Positions 1 through 9,314 are shown, numbered from the stretch's first letter. The stretch: 64,000 nt of DNA from Nocardiopsis prasina DSM 43845 (GCF_000341265.1 NZ_ANAE01000096.1:28465-92464), one strand, 5' to 3'. Notes: generated by a model from the letters alone, not told the origin. Translations and numbers: made by a program.

Positions 1-37
1 CGGTGACCAGGACGACGGATCCGTCGAGTGTGGGCAT
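1..37 (-). CDS. Short-chain dehydrogenase, N-terminal fragment cut by the window edge
   Basis: The reverse strand reads ATG from base 37 and gives MPTLDGSVVLVTG. This is the first beta strand of a Rossmann fold leading into the glycine-rich NAD(P) motif, as in short-chain dehydrogenases. An AGGAG ribosome site lies 7 bases upstream of the ATG. Only about 12 residues are inside the window, so substrate and subfamily cannot be judged. The gene is divergent from the TetR regulator at 238, which is therefore a likely controller. Confidence 0.6.
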   Translation of the reverse strand, partial: MPTLDGSVVLVT

Positions 38-179
38 GGTGGCTCTCCTAGGTGTTGTCCGCGCGCTGGGCGTGGTGGGTGCCCGGGTGGCGCCGTCGGT
101 CGTGAGCACCGCCCGGGACCGCCCGGGGGTGCCCGCTCCCGCGTGGAAGAATGAACCCCGGGCGTACCCGAATCCAGGC

Positions 180-200
180 GTTAATGACTACGCTCATAAC
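180..200. promoter_or_regulatory. Imperfect inverted repeat in the SDR/TetR intergenic region
   Basis: GTTAATGA (180-187) and TCATAAC (194-200) form an inverted repeat, with one extra base in the left arm, in the only AT-rich part of the 200-base gap between the divergent SDR and TetR genes. Divergent TetR regulators commonly bind such dyads. The assignment as the operator of the adjacent regulator is inference. Confidence 0.35.
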
Positions 201-237
201 TGAGCCTGATCAAAACCTATTCCCCAAGGAGGGATCG

Positions 238-858
238 ATGTCATCCGCCTCCCGGGCGCCGGGGCGACGCGAGCGCAACAAACAGCAGAAGCTCGAACGC
301 ATCACCGCGGCGGCCAGTGAGCTCTTCGCTGAGTACGGGGTCGACGAGGTCACCACCCAGCAGATCGCCGAACGCGCCGACATCGGTACCGGCACCCTGT
401 TCCTCTACGCCAAGAGCAAGGGCGAACTGCTTCTGCTGGTTCAGAACTCCCACTACTCCGAATCCCTGGACCGGGGGATCAGGGACGCCGAGGGCACCGC
501 TGACACACTGGACGCCGTCATGGCCATCGTGCGCCCGATCGTGGAGTGCAACCGCAGACAGGTCGAGAACGGACGCACCTACCTGCGCGAGATGGTGTTC
601 GGCGACCCCGAGGAGCCCCGTCACCGCGACGCCCTCATGATCACGGCCCGGACCGAGGCGGCCATCGCCGCCGTGATCGGTCGCGACACCGCAACCGATG
701 TGAACGACGCGGCGGCACTGGCGCACATCGTGTCGGCCGTCATGTTCCTCAGCATGGCGACATCGGCGAACGTGACGTCCGACGCGGAGACCATCGCCAG
801 GGACATCCGCGGTCAGATCGCCGTCATGCTCCCTGGCACGGCCAGCGGCCCCACCTGA
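238..858 (+). CDS. TetR/AcrR-family transcriptional regulator
   Basis: The 206-residue product has the TetR layout. An N-terminal helix-turn-helix covers about residues 20-65 (ITAAASELFAEYGVDEVTTQ, then a GTGTLFLYAKSK recognition region), and a variable helical ligand domain follows. The start is set by a strong AAGGAGG six bases before ATG 238; the in-frame ATG at 151 has no ribosome site. A basic, Lys/Arg-rich tail precedes the HTH. It is divergent from the short-chain dehydrogenase at the left edge, which suggests local repression of that gene. The ligand cannot be inferred. Confidence 0.85.
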   Translation: MSSASRAPGRRERNKQQKLERITAAASELFAEYGVDEVTTQQIAERADIGTGTLFLYAKSKGELLLLVQNSHYSESLDRGIRDAEGTADTLDAVMAIVRPIVECNRRQVENGRTYLREMVFGDPEEPRHRDALMITARTEAAIAAVIGRDTATDVNDAAALAHIVSAVMFLSMATSANVTSDAETIARDIRGQIAVMLPGTASGPT

Positions 859-1096
859 GCACCCGCGCCGGCGCGATCCGCTCATCCCCCTGTCTGGCGA
901 ACCCGTCCCTTCGAACCCGGTTCCAGCTGTGGCCCTGACCCGTGCGGCCTCTACGGAAACTCCATCACCCGGAAAGACGTCCCCCTCCACTCGCGGACGG
1001 GGGCAAAGGATGGTGCTCCGTATCGGCCGGGCAGGTGTGCGGATCCCGCCAGTCGGGCAGGGCGGTCCAGGAAGGCCGATCGGAAGGGGGACCCCC

Positions 1097-1951
1097 GTGA
1101 ACGAGACACAGCCACCCGCGCAGAGCCAGCCCTACCCGGGCCGCACCGAACCGATGGAACCCCAACCCCGGGACGAGATGCGCGACTACCAGGGCAGAGG
1201 ACTCCTCGAAGGTAAACGCGCCCTGGTCACCGGAGGCGACTCCGGCATCGGCAGGGCCGTCGTGGTGGCCTTCGCCAAAGAAGGCGCCGACATCGTCTTC
1301 GGCTACCTCAGCGAGGACGCCGAGGCCCAACACACCGTCGACCTGGTCCAGGCTCAGGGCCGCCGAGCCGTAGGCGTACGCGGCGACCTGGCCGACGAGT
1401 CCGAATGCGCGCACCTGGTCAACAGGGCCGTGCAGGAACTCGGCGGAATCGACGTCCTCGTGGAGCACGCCGCCACCCAGACCCCGGTCGAGAACTTCAC
1501 GGACCTGACCACGGAACAACTACGCCGCACCTTCGACGTGAACGTGATGGGAGTGTTCTGGACCCTCCGCGAGGCACTGCCGCACATGTCCCGGGACGGT
1601 TCCGTCATCATCACCGGATCGATCAACGGCCTACGGGGCAACAAGTCGCTGATCGACTACGCGTCGAGCAAGTCAGCCGTCATGAACCTGTCCTTGTCGC
1701 TGTCCCAGGTGCTCATGGACCAGGGCATCAGGGTCAACTGCGTGGCGCCGGGGCCGGTGTGGACACCGCTGATCCCCTCGACACTGGGCAGGAAGGGATC
1801 CGAAGGGTTCGGCGAGCAGGCACCCATGGGACGAGCCGCCCAACCGGACGAGATCGCCCCCTCCTACGTGTTCTTCGCCAGCAACAGGCTCTCGTCCTAC
1901 TACACCGGCGAGACCCTCACACCCACCGGCGGAGAGATCCAGGGCAGCTGA
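1097..1951 (+). CDS. SDR-family oxidoreductase (YghA / general stress protein 39-like)
   Basis: The 284-residue protein is a classical short-chain dehydrogenase with a 40-50 residue hydrophilic N-terminal extension rich in Gln and Pro. That extension and the cofactor motif TGGDSGIG are typical of the YghA/Gsp39 group of NADP-dependent stress oxidoreductases. Catalytic residues are visible as the ITGSINGL serine region and the YASSK Tyr-Lys pair. GTG 1097 is chosen because GGAAGGGGG lies 6-7 bases upstream; an upstream ATG at 929 would add an implausible low-complexity leader. It stands 57 bases before the formate dehydrogenase operon on the same strand and could be co-transcribed with it. The physiological substrate is unknown. 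Confidence 0.85.
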   Translation: MNETQPPAQSQPYPGRTEPMEPQPRDEMRDYQGRGLLEGKRALVTGGDSGIGRAVVVAFAKEGADIVFGYLSEDAEAQHTVDLVQAQGRRAVGVRGDLADESECAHLVNRAVQELGGIDVLVEHAATQTPVENFTDLTTEQLRRTFDVNVMGVFWTLREALPHMSRDGSVIITGSINGLRGNKSLIDYASSKSAVMNLSLSLSQVLMDQGIRVNCVAPGPVWTPLIPSTLGRKGSEGFGEQAPMGRAAQPDEIAPSYVFFASNRLSSYYTGETLTPTGGEIQGS

Positions 1952-2008
1952 CGTCAGGCGAGGAAGCGGGCCCGTGGGCGATGACGCCCCGGGCCCGAGA
2001 GGAGTTCC

Positions 2009-5000
2009 ATGAGTGTGTGGAGATGGCTCCGGTCGTGGCCCGTGCTGAAGCAGGTCACCGGCGACGACCGAATGGGGCTCGGGGACGCGGCCAGGTCGGA
2101 GCGCACCGAGCGGCTGCGCCCGCGCACCGCGCGGGTGGACCGGGTGGTCAAGTCGGTCTGTCCGTACTGCGCGGTGGGTTGCGGGCAGAACGTGTACGTC
2201 CGTGACGAGCGGGTCATCCAGATCGAGGGGGACCCTGACTCCCCCGTCAGCAGGGGACGCCTGTGCCCCAAGGGTTCGGCGAGCCTCCAGCTCACCACAG
2301 GACCGTCCCGGCGGGACCGGGTCCTGTACCGGCCCCCCTACGGCACGGACTGGGAGGAGCTGGACCTGGACACGGCCATGCGCATGGTGGCCGACCGCGT
2401 GGTGGCAACGCGGGAGGAGACCTGGGAGGAGGAGTGCGACGGACGGCGCGTGGCGCGCACGCTCGGCATCGCGAGCCTGGGCGGGGCGACCCTCGACAAC
2501 GAGGAGAACTACCTGATCAAGAAGCTCCTCACCGCCCTGGGCGTCATCCAGGTGGAGAACCAGGCCCGGGTGTGCCACAGTTCCACGGTCGCGGGGCTGG
2601 GGACCTCCTTCGGGCGCGGAGGGGCCACCATGTTCCTCCAGGACCTCCAGAACTCCGACTGCATCGTGATCGAGGGCTCCAACTTCGCCGAGGCGCACCC
2701 CGTGGGGTTCCAGTGGGTGATGGAGGCCAAGGCGCGGGGCGCCGTCGTCATCCACGTCGACCCGCGGTTCAGCCGGACCAGCGCCCTGGCGGACCTGCAC
2801 GTGCCGATCCGCGCGGGCACCGACATCGCCTTCCTGGGCGCCATCATCAACCACGTGCTCTCGGAGGGGAAGTACTTCCACGACTACGTCCTGGAGTACA
2901 CGAACGCCGCGACCATCGTGGGTGAGGCCTTCCGGGACACCGAGGACCTGGACGGGGTGTTCTCCGGGTTCTCCGAGAAGGACCGCTCCTACGACGTCTC
3001 CACCTGGACCTACGAGGGAGCGACGGTGGCGGCCGCGGCGGGCGACCGCAACCAGCTCCCCCGGACCCGTGAGGGCGTCACGGGCGACACCAGTCGCTCA
3101 GGGCGCCCGGAACAACAGGGCTCGGGAGGCGCGGTGATCCGGGAGCGCCCCGAGGAGGACCGCACGCTCACGGACCCCCGGTGTGTGTTCCAGGTTCTCA
3201 GGCGCCACTACTCGCGCTACACACCCGAGATGGTCGAGGAGGTGTGCGGTGTCCCGAAGGACGTGTTCCTGCGGGTGTGCGACCACCTCACCGAGAACTC
3301 GGGGCCGGACCGCACCAGCGCGTTCTGTTACGCGGTCGGCTGGACGCAGCACACCGTGGGTTCGCAGTACATCCGCACCGCGTCGATCCTCCAGCTGCTG
3401 CTGGGCAACGTGGGCCGACCCGGCGGTGGCATCCAGGCGCTGCGCGGGCACGCCAGCATCCAGGGCTCCAGTGACGTGCCCACGCTGTTCGACCTGCTGC
3501 CCGGCTACCTGCCGATGCCGCACGCCCACGAGGAGCAGGACCTGGAGGGGTACGTGCTGGCGGCCGGCTACCCGCGCAAGGGGTTCTGGTCGGGCATGGA
3601 GTCCTACACGGTGAGCCTGCTCAAGGCGTGGTTCGGCGAGCACGCCACGGCCGACAACGACTTCCGCTTCGGACACCTGCCCCGGCTGACCGGGTCGCAC
3701 AGCACGTACGACACCGTGATGGCCCAGATGGAGGGCGAGTGCAGGGGCTACTTCCTCATGGGCGAGAACCCCGCGGTGGGATCGGCCAACAGCCGGGCGC
3801 AGCGCTTCGGCATGGCCGAGCTGGAATGGCTGGTGGTGCGCGACTTCTCGCTGATCGAGAGCGCCACCTGGTGGAAGGACGGCCCGGAGATCGAGTCCGG
3901 GGAGATGCGCACGGAGGACATCGGCACGGAGGTCTTCTTCTTCCCGGCGGCGGCGCACACGGAGAAGTCGGGCACGTTCACCAACACCAACCGGACCCTC
4001 CAGTGGCACGACCGCGCGGTGGAGCCCAGCGGCGACCAGCGCAGCGACCTGTGGTTCATGTACCACCTGGGGCGGCTGGTCCGGGAGCGGCTGGCCGGGT
4101 CACGGGACCCCAAGGACCTGCCGGTCCTCGAACTCACCTGGGACTACCCGTTGGAACCGGACGGGGAGCCGAGCGCGGAGGCCGTGCTGCGTGAGATCAA
4201 CGGGCACGACGCGCGGGGCCGCCCGCTGGACGGGTACACCCGGTTGAGGGCGGACGGCTCCACCAGCTGCGGCTGCTGGATCTACTGCGGGGTGTTCGCG
4301 GGCGGGGTGAACCAGGCCGCGCGCAAGAAGCCGGGGAACGAGCAGGACTGGATCGCGGCCGAGTGGGCGTGGTCGTGGCCGGACAACCGGCGCGTGCTGT
4401 ACAACCGCGCCTCGGCCGACCCGCAGGGCCGCCCGTGGAGCGATCGCAAGGCCCTGGTGTGGTGGGACGAGGAGGCGGGGCACTGGACGGGGTACGACGT
4501 CGCCGACTTCGAGTACGACAAGGCGCCCGGCTACCGGCCCTCCGAGGACGCGACCGGTGTCGAGGCCCTGAGCGGGGTGGACCCGTTCATCATGCAGGCG
4601 GACGGAAAGGGGTGGCTCTACGCTCCGGCCGGTCTGCACGACGGCCCCATGCCCACGCACTACGAGCCGCAGGACACCCCGTTCGGCAACCCGCTGTACG
4701 GGCAGCAGCGCAACCCCACCCGCCTGCTCTTCCAGCACGAGCTCAACCGCTACCACCCCGCCCCGGGCACACCGGGGTCCGGGGTGTTCCCGTACGTGGT
4801 GACGACCTACCGGCTCACCGAGCACTTCACCGCCGGGGGGATGAGCCGGTGGACGCCCTACCTGTCCGAACTTCAACCGGAGTTCTTCTGCGAGGTCGGT
4901 CCGGAGCTGGCGGCGGAGCGGGAGCTGGAGCACGGCGGCTGGGCGACCGTCGTCACGGCGCGCAACGCCATCGAGGCCAGGGTGCTGGTCACCGACCGTA

Positions 5001-5263
5001 TGCGGCCCTTGCGCGTGCAGGGGCGCGTCGTGCACCAGATCGGCATGCCCTATCACTGGGGTCCCAACGGGTACTCGACGGGTGACTCGGCCAACGAGCT
5101 GATGTCCATGGCGTTGGACCCGAACGTGCACATCCAGGAAGTGAAGGCGCTGACCGCGGACATCCGTCCGGGTCGGCGTCCCCGGGGCCCCGAACGCGTG
5201 GCCCTGGTGGAGGAGTACCGGCGCAGGGCGGGCGTCACCGAGCGGACCGGAACGGAGGACTGA
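2009..5263 (+). CDS. fdhA: Formate dehydrogenase, molybdopterin catalytic subunit (Cys form)
   Basis: A 1084-residue bis-MGD oxidoreductase of the formate dehydrogenase N/O type, which oxidises formate to CO2 and passes electrons to the beta subunit. The N-terminal [4Fe-4S] motif is CPYCAVGC (Cys51, 54, 58) with the fourth Cys at 86 in GRLCPKG. The catalytic position, selenocysteine in E. coli FdnG, is Cys189 in the sequence NQARVCHSSTV, so no UGA recoding is needed. Molybdopterin-binding blocks such as SNFAEAHPVGFQW follow. A low-complexity polar stretch near residues 335-385 looks like an insertion relative to standard enzymes. The GAGGAG site and ATG 2009 are clear. The stop overlaps the next start (TGATG), so this is one operon with the two following genes. 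No Tat signal is obvious at the N-terminus. Confidence 0.92.
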   Translation: MSVWRWLRSWPVLKQVTGDDRMGLGDAARSERTERLRPRTARVDRVVKSVCPYCAVGCGQNVYVRDERVIQIEGDPDSPVSRGRLCPKGSASLQLTTGPSRRDRVLYRPPYGTDWEELDLDTAMRMVADRVVATREETWEEECDGRRVARTLGIASLGGATLDNEENYLIKKLLTALGVIQVENQARVCHSSTVAGLGTSFGRGGATMFLQDLQNSDCIVIEGSNFAEAHPVGFQWVMEAKARGAVVIHVDPRFSRTSALADLHVPIRAGTDIAFLGAIINHVLSEGKYFHDYVLEYTNAATIVGEAFRDTEDLDGVFSGFSEKDRSYDVSTWTYEGATVAAAAGDRNQLPRTREGVTGDTSRSGRPEQQGSGGAVIRERPEEDRTLTDPRCVFQVLRRHYSRYTPEMVEEVCGVPKDVFLRVCDHLTENSGPDRTSAFCYAVGWTQHTVGSQYIRTASILQLLLGNVGRPGGGIQALRGHASIQGSSDVPTLFDLLPGYLPMPHAHEEQDLEGYVLAAGYPRKGFWSGMESYTVSLLKAWFGEHATADNDFRFGHLPRLTGSHSTYDTVMAQMEGECRGYFLMGENPAVGSANSRAQRFGMAELEWLVVRDFSLIESATWWKDGPEIESGEMRTEDIGTEVFFFPAAAHTEKSGTFTNTNRTLQWHDRAVEPSGDQRSDLWFMYHLGRLVRERLAGSRDPKDLPVLELTWDYPLEPDGEPSAEAVLREINGHDARGRPLDGYTRLRADGSTSCGCWIYCGVFAGGVNQAARKKPGNEQDWIAAEWAWSWPDNRRVLYNRASADPQGRPWSDRKALVWWDEEAGHWTGYDVADFEYDKAPGYRPSEDATGVEALSGVDPFIMQADGKGWLYAPAGLHDGPMPTHYEPQDTPFGNPLYGQQRNPTRLLFQHELNRYHPAPGTPGSGVFPYVVTTYRLTEHFTAGGMSRWTPYLSELQPEFFCEVGPELAAERELEHGGWATVVTARNAIEARVLVTDRMRPLRVQGRVVHQIGMPYHWGPNGYSTGDSANELMSMALDPNVHIQEVKALTADIRPGRRPRGPERVALVEEYRRRAGVTERTGTED

Positions 5264-6189
5264 TGACCGCGGACGAACGGCCCTCACGCAAGGGCTTCTT
5301 CACCGACACCAGCGTGTGCATCGGGTGCAAGGCCTGCGAGGTGGCGTGCAAGGAGTGGAACATGGTCCCGGAGGACGGGTTGGACTTCCTGGCCTCGTCC
5401 TTCGACAACAGCGGTCGCCTGAGCGCCGACACCTGGCGCCACGTGGCCTTCGTCGAGCAGCGCGTACCGCTCGGATACCAGGAGTCCGGGGTGGGCAGGA
5501 CGGCGGGCGGCGACGGGACCCCCGGCGGCGGTTCGGGGCCCGGGACGGTCGACCTCGGCATGCCCTCGTTCGACCTCCCGGGACAGCGCACGGACGAGGA
5601 CGGCGACGGGACGGGCCGGGGTGAGTTCCGGTGGTTGATGTCGTCCGACGTGTGCAAGCACTGTACGAGCGCGGCCTGCCTGGACGTGTGTCCCACGGGG
5701 TCGCTCTTCCGCACGGAGTTCGACACGGTGGTGGTGCAGGAGGACATCTGCAACGGGTGCGGGTACTGCGTGTCCGCCTGCCCGTACGGGGTGATCGACC
5801 GTCGTGAGGTCGACGGTCGGGCTTGGAAGTGCACGCTCTGCTACGACCGGATCGGCGATGGTCTGGAGCCCGCGTGCGCGAAGGCGTGCCCCACCGACTC
5901 CATCCAGTTCGGCGACCTGGACGAGCTGCGGGAACGGGCCCAGAGGCGGGTCGAGGACCTCCAGGGGGCGGGGGTGTCCTCCGCTCGGTTGTACGGCGAG
6001 GATCCGGAGGACGGCGTGGGCGGCGCGGGCGCGTTCTTCCTGCTGCTGGACGAGCCAGAGGTGTACGGTCTGCCGCCCGACCCGGTGGTGACCACACGGG
6101 ACCTGCCGTCGATGTGGCGGCACGCGGGTGCGGCGGCGGTGGTCCTGTTCGCCGGTGCGCTCGCGGCGTTCGCGGGGAGGCGGCCATGA
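5263..6189 (+). CDS. fdhB: Formate dehydrogenase iron-sulfur (beta) subunit
   Basis: A 308-residue ferredoxin-like electron-transfer subunit. It has four cysteine clusters: CIGCKACEVAC near residues 19-29, CKHCTSAACLDVC, CNGCGYCVSACPYG and a CTLCYDRI...CAKACP cluster. That is the pattern for four [4Fe-4S] centres in DMSO reductase/formate dehydrogenase beta chains. A hydrophobic C-terminal segment (AAAVVLFAGALAAFAG) looks like a membrane anchor, as in FdnH. ATG 5263 overlaps the alpha-subunit stop by one base, and its own stop overlaps the NrfD start (ATGA), so the three subunits are probably translationally coupled. A Gly-rich insertion near residues 80-100 is unusual but does not touch the cysteines. 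Confidence 0.92.
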   Translation: MTADERPSRKGFFTDTSVCIGCKACEVACKEWNMVPEDGLDFLASSFDNSGRLSADTWRHVAFVEQRVPLGYQESGVGRTAGGDGTPGGGSGPGTVDLGMPSFDLPGQRTDEDGDGTGRGEFRWLMSSDVCKHCTSAACLDVCPTGSLFRTEFDTVVVQEDICNGCGYCVSACPYGVIDRREVDGRAWKCTLCYDRIGDGLEPACAKACPTDSIQFGDLDELRERAQRRVEDLQGAGVSSARLYGEDPEDGVGGAGAFFLLLDEPEVYGLPPDPVVTTRDLPSMWRHAGAAAVVLFAGALAAFAGRRP

Positions 6190-7256
6190 GCAATCCCGAA
6201 CTCGACGGAGCGGGCCCGAGCGATCGCGGGCGCGACGCGATCACCGGCGCGGCGGACGTGGTCTCCGAGGAGCAGCGGAACGAACGTGACCAGGCTCAGG
6301 CGGTCCGGACGCCCGGACGCCCGAGCGGTCGCCGCCGGGGCCGCCGCGGGGGCGAGCCCACCCGCGTACCCGACGCCGACTTCCGCACCTACCACGGCCG
6401 ACCGGTGCTCAACGGGGTGGTGTGGGAGGCCCGCGACATCGGCGGCTACCTCTTCCTGGGCGGGTTGGCCGGGGCGTCCTCGATCCTCGCAGCGGGAGCG
6501 GAGGCCAACGGTCGCGCCGATCTGGCCCGACCGCTCAAGTACACGGCGCTGGTGGCGGTCTCCGGGTCGCTGGTCGCGCTCGTCCACGACCTCGGGCGAC
6601 CCGAGCGCTTCCTCAACATGCTGCGGGTGTTCAAGCCGACCTCACCGATGAGTGTGGGGTCCTGGCTCCTCGCGGGCTACGGCCCCCTGGCCGGGACGGC
6701 CGCCGTGACCGCCGCCACCGGGTGGTTCCCACGGATCGGGACGGCCGCGACCATGGGCGCCGGGGTCCTCGGTCCGCTGGTCGCCACCTACACGGCACCG
6801 CTGATCTGCGACACGGCGGTTCCCTCCTGGCACGAGGGCCACCGGGAGATGCCCTACGTCTTCGCCTCCTCCGCGGTCGCGGCGGCGGGGGGCATGGGGC
6901 TGGTCACGACACCGACGGGGCACGCCGACCCGTTCCGACGGGCCGCCGTGGGCGGGGCGCTGACCGAACTCGCGGTGTCCACCTTCATGGAGAAGCGGAT
7001 GGGCCTGGTCGGAGAGCCCTACGGCCGGGGGCTGGCGGGGGCGCTCACGCGTACCGCCAAGTCCCTCACCCTGGCGGGCGCGGTGGGCGCGGTGCTGGGG
7101 CGGCGCAACCGGGTGGTCTCGGCCCTGAGCGGAGCCGCGCTGGTGGGCGGGTCCGCGCTGACCCGGCTGGGTGTCTTCCAGGCCGGTGTGCAGTCGGCAG
7201 AGGACCCGAAGTACACCGTCGTACCCCAGAGGGAGCGCCTCCGGCAGCGCAGCTGA
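6186..7256 (+). CDS. nrfD: NrfD/PsrC-family membrane anchor subunit
   Basis: A 356-residue integral membrane protein following FdhB with a 4-base ATGA overlap. A polar, Arg-rich N-terminal region of about 60 residues is followed by a series of hydrophobic helices with the NrfD-like blocks WEARDIGGYLFLGGLAG, HDLGRPERFLNMLRVFKP and SPMSVGSW. NrfD/PsrC proteins anchor Mo- and Fe-S-containing complexes and exchange electrons with the quinone pool. Here it would replace the cytochrome b gamma subunit of E. coli formate dehydrogenase. The ATG at 6186 is favoured by the overlap; the open frame extends upstream antisense to nothing recognisable. A stem-loop lies 19 bases after the stop. Confidence 0.9.
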   Translation: MSNPELDGAGPSDRGRDAITGAADVVSEEQRNERDQAQAVRTPGRPSGRRRGRRGGEPTRVPDADFRTYHGRPVLNGVVWEARDIGGYLFLGGLAGASSILAAGAEANGRADLARPLKYTALVAVSGSLVALVHDLGRPERFLNMLRVFKPTSPMSVGSWLLAGYGPLAGTAAVTAATGWFPRIGTAATMGAGVLGPLVATYTAPLICDTAVPSWHEGHREMPYVFASSAVAAAGGMGLVTTPTGHADPFRRAAVGGALTELAVSTFMEKRMGLVGEPYGRGLAGALTRTAKSLTLAGAVGAVLGRRNRVVSALSGAALVGGSALTRLGVFQAGVQSAEDPKYTVVPQRERLRQRS

Positions 7257-7274
7257 CCCTCCGGGCGGACGCTC

Positions 7275-7307
7275 GGGGGCCGGTGCCGGTTGACGGCACC
7301 GGTCCCC
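7275..7307. terminator. GC-rich stem-loop between convergent formate dehydrogenase and TPP-enzyme genes
   Basis: CCGGTGCCG (7280-7288) pairs perfectly with CGGCACCGG (7294-7302) around a 5-base loop, and the stem can be extended by flanking G and C runs. It begins 19 bases after the NrfD stop and lies between convergent transcripts, so it probably terminates one or both. There is no strong U-tract, as is usual in high-GC actinomycetes. Confidence 0.7.
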
Positions 7308-7343
7308 GCGTCCTGCCGACGCCCCGCGCGCCGCCGCACGCCT

Positions 7344-7419
7344 CGTGCGCGATCGAACGACCCGTGCGCGACCGAACGGCTCGCACGCCAGCGCGCGGCA
7401 CCGCACGGCTCGCACGCCA
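7344..7419. repeat. Short GC-rich direct repeats in the intergenic tail
   Basis: ACGGCTCGCACGCCA occurs exactly at 7376-7390 and 7405-7419. CGTGCGCGAYCGAACG occurs at about 7344-7359 and 7363-7378 with one mismatch. They lie in the 250-base non-coding region between the formate dehydrogenase operon and the convergent TPP enzyme. No function is evident; slippage-type duplication is the simplest explanation. Confidence 0.5.
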
Positions 7420-7505
7420 CCGCAGGTCCCGGGCCCCACATCTGAGCGTCGAGCCCCCGATGGTCGGCGATCAGGTACGCGGTCCGCGCGTTGCGGGAGC
7501 GCCGG

Positions 7506-9314
7506 TCAGCGGCCGTGCGGCAGGAACTCCTGGATCTTGGTGGCCAGGCCGCGTGCCGCGACGCCCGACAGGTCGGGGTCCCCGCTCAGGAGTGCTCTGA
7601 GCGTGTCGGTGACCTGGTCCCACTCGGTCTGGGGCGGGATCGGCGGTACGTCGGCGTCGCAGTGGACGTCCAGCACCACGGCCCCCTCGGCGGACAGGGC
7701 CCGGTCCCAGGCGGGGCCGACGTCCTCCGGCCGCTTCACGGTGATCCCCGTGAACCCCACCGACTCGGCGACGTCCGCATACGACAGGTCCGGCAGATCC
7801 TGTGAGTACGGGGTCCTCGGCGAACCACCCATCGCCCGCAGTTCCCAGGTGACCTGGTTGAGGTCGTTGTTGTGCAGCACGCACACCACCAGCCGGGGGT
7901 CGTCCCACAGGTGCTGGTAGCGGCGCGCGGTCAGCAGCTCCATGAGCCCGTTCATCTGCATGGCGCCGTCGCCCACCAGCGCGACCACTGGCCGGTCGGG
8001 AGCGGCGAACTTGGCCCCGATGGCGTAGGGGACGGCGCACCCCATGGTCGCGAGGGTGCCGGAGACCGATCCCCGGTTGCCCCAGCCCAGGTCCAGGAAC
8101 CGCGCGTACCAGTTGGTGGCCGAACCCGAGTCCACGGTCACCATGGCGTCGTCGGGCAGCCGCGGAGAGAGTTCGCTGACGACCCTCATCGGGTTGACCG
8201 GGTCCGCGGAGACCTTCGCCTGCGAGTCGAGGACCCGCCGCCAGCGGCGCACGCTGCCCTCCACCTCGGTGCTCCAGCGCTCACGGCCGTCGCGCACCGT
8301 CTCGGGCGGATCGAGCCGTTCGAGCAGCGCACGCAGTGTGCCCGCCGCGTCCCCGACGAGGTTGACCTCGGTGGGGTAGCGCATCCCGATGAACCGCGGG
8401 TCGATGTCGATCTCCACGGCCCGGCGTCCGAAAGGCGGCAGGAACTGGGAGTAGGGCAGGTTCGAGCCCACGATGAGCAGGGTGTCGCAGTCGCGCATCA
8501 GCTCCCACGAGGGCCGGGTCCCCAGCAATCCGATGGCTCCGGTGACCCTCGGCAGGTCATCGGGGAGCACGTCCTTGCCCAGGAGCGCCTTGGCGATCCC
8601 CGCTCCGGTCGCGTCGGCCAGGGCCAGCACCTCGTCCGCCGCTCCCCTGGCGCCCTGCCCGACCAGGATCGCCACCCGCTCACCGGCGTCGATCACCTCG
8701 GCGGCGCGGTCCAGATCGCTGGAGGGCGGCAGCACGGTGCCGCCACGGACCCGCTGGTCCGGAGCGCTCGACGGCACGTGTTTGAACTCGTGCTCCGGCG
8801 GCGCGTAGTCGAGCTCCTGCACGTCGGCGGGGATGATCACGGTGGCCGGGGCTCGCTCCGCCAGGGCCGAGCGCACGGCGCGGTCCAGGACGTTCGGGAG
8901 CTGCTGGGGTACGTTCACCGTCTCCAGGAACGCCGAGGAGACGTCCTTGAAAAGGCTGTGGAGGTCGATCTCCTGTTGGTAGGCGCCGCCCATGGCGGTG
9001 CGGCTGGCCTGACCCACGATCGCCAGGACCGGGACATGGTCGAGTTTGGCGTCGTAGAGGCCGTTGAGCAGGTGCACGGCGCCCGGCCCCCCGGTGGCCA
9101 TGCACACGCCCAGACGGCCGCCGAACTTCGCGTAGCCGACCGCCTCGAAGGCGGACATCTCCTCGTGTCGGGCCTGGACGAAGCGGGGTCCGTCCGCGAC
9201 CTTCGCCATCTCGGCGACGAGGCCGTTCACGCTGTCGCCGGGGTAGCCGAAGACCTCGGTGACACCCCACTGCGCCAGTCGGCGCAGCACGTGGTTGGCG
9301 ACGTTCTGGGCCAT
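7506..9314 (-). CDS. Thiamine-diphosphate-dependent enzyme, PoxB-like pyruvate oxidase type
   Basis: A 602-residue member of the pyruvate oxidase/acetolactate synthase superfamily. The N-terminal Pyr domain carries the catalytic glutamate region FVQARHEEMSAFEAVGYAKF. A central Rossmann-type domain follows (PSSDLDRAAEVIDAGERVAI). The C-terminal PP domain has the TPP-binding motif starting VALVGDGAMQMNG and ending about 30 residues later at HNNDLNQV. Domain spacing and the FGYPGDSVNGL start resemble PoxB-type pyruvate:quinone oxidoreductases rather than anabolic acetolactate synthases, and no small regulatory subunit gene is adjacent. It lies 61 bases downstream of the ChaB-type gene on the same strand, within a probable stress operon. 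The exact substrate is not settled. Confidence 0.85.
   Translation of the reverse strand: MAQNVANHVLRRLAQWGVTEVFGYPGDSVNGLVAEMAKVADGPRFVQARHEEMSAFEAVGYAKFGGRLGVCMATGGPGAVHLLNGLYDAKLDHVPVLAIVGQASRTAMGGAYQQEIDLHSLFKDVSSAFLETVNVPQQLPNVLDRAVRSALAERAPATVIIPADVQELDYAPPEHEFKHVPSSAPDQRVRGGTVLPPSSDLDRAAEVIDAGERVAILVGQGARGAADEVLALADATGAGIAKALLGKDVLPDDLPRVTGAIGLLGTRPSWELMRDCDTLLIVGSNLPYSQFLPPFGRRAVEIDIDPRFIGMRYPTEVNLVGDAAGTLRALLERLDPPETVRDGRERWSTEVEGSVRRWRRVLDSQAKVSADPVNPMRVVSELSPRLPDDAMVTVDSGSATNWYARFLDLGWGNRGSVSGTLATMGCAVPYAIGAKFAAPDRPVVALVGDGAMQMNGLMELLTARRYQHLWDDPRLVVCVLHNNDLNQVTWELRAMGGSPRTPYSQDLPDLSYADVAESVGFTGITVKRPEDVGPAWDRALSAEGAVVLDVHCDADVPPIPPQTEWDQVTDTLRALLSGDPDLSGVAARGLATKIQEFLPHGR

Noticed and set aside
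2575..2577. Possible selenocysteine site in the formate dehydrogenase alpha subunit
   Set aside because: The codon at the catalytic position is a Cys codon (TGC in GTGTGCCAC), with an uninterrupted frame, so no recoding is involved.
7344..7419. Direct repeats as a CRISPR-like or regulatory array
   Set aside because: Only two imperfect copies of each unit, with no regular spacing; they are recorded as simple repeats without function.
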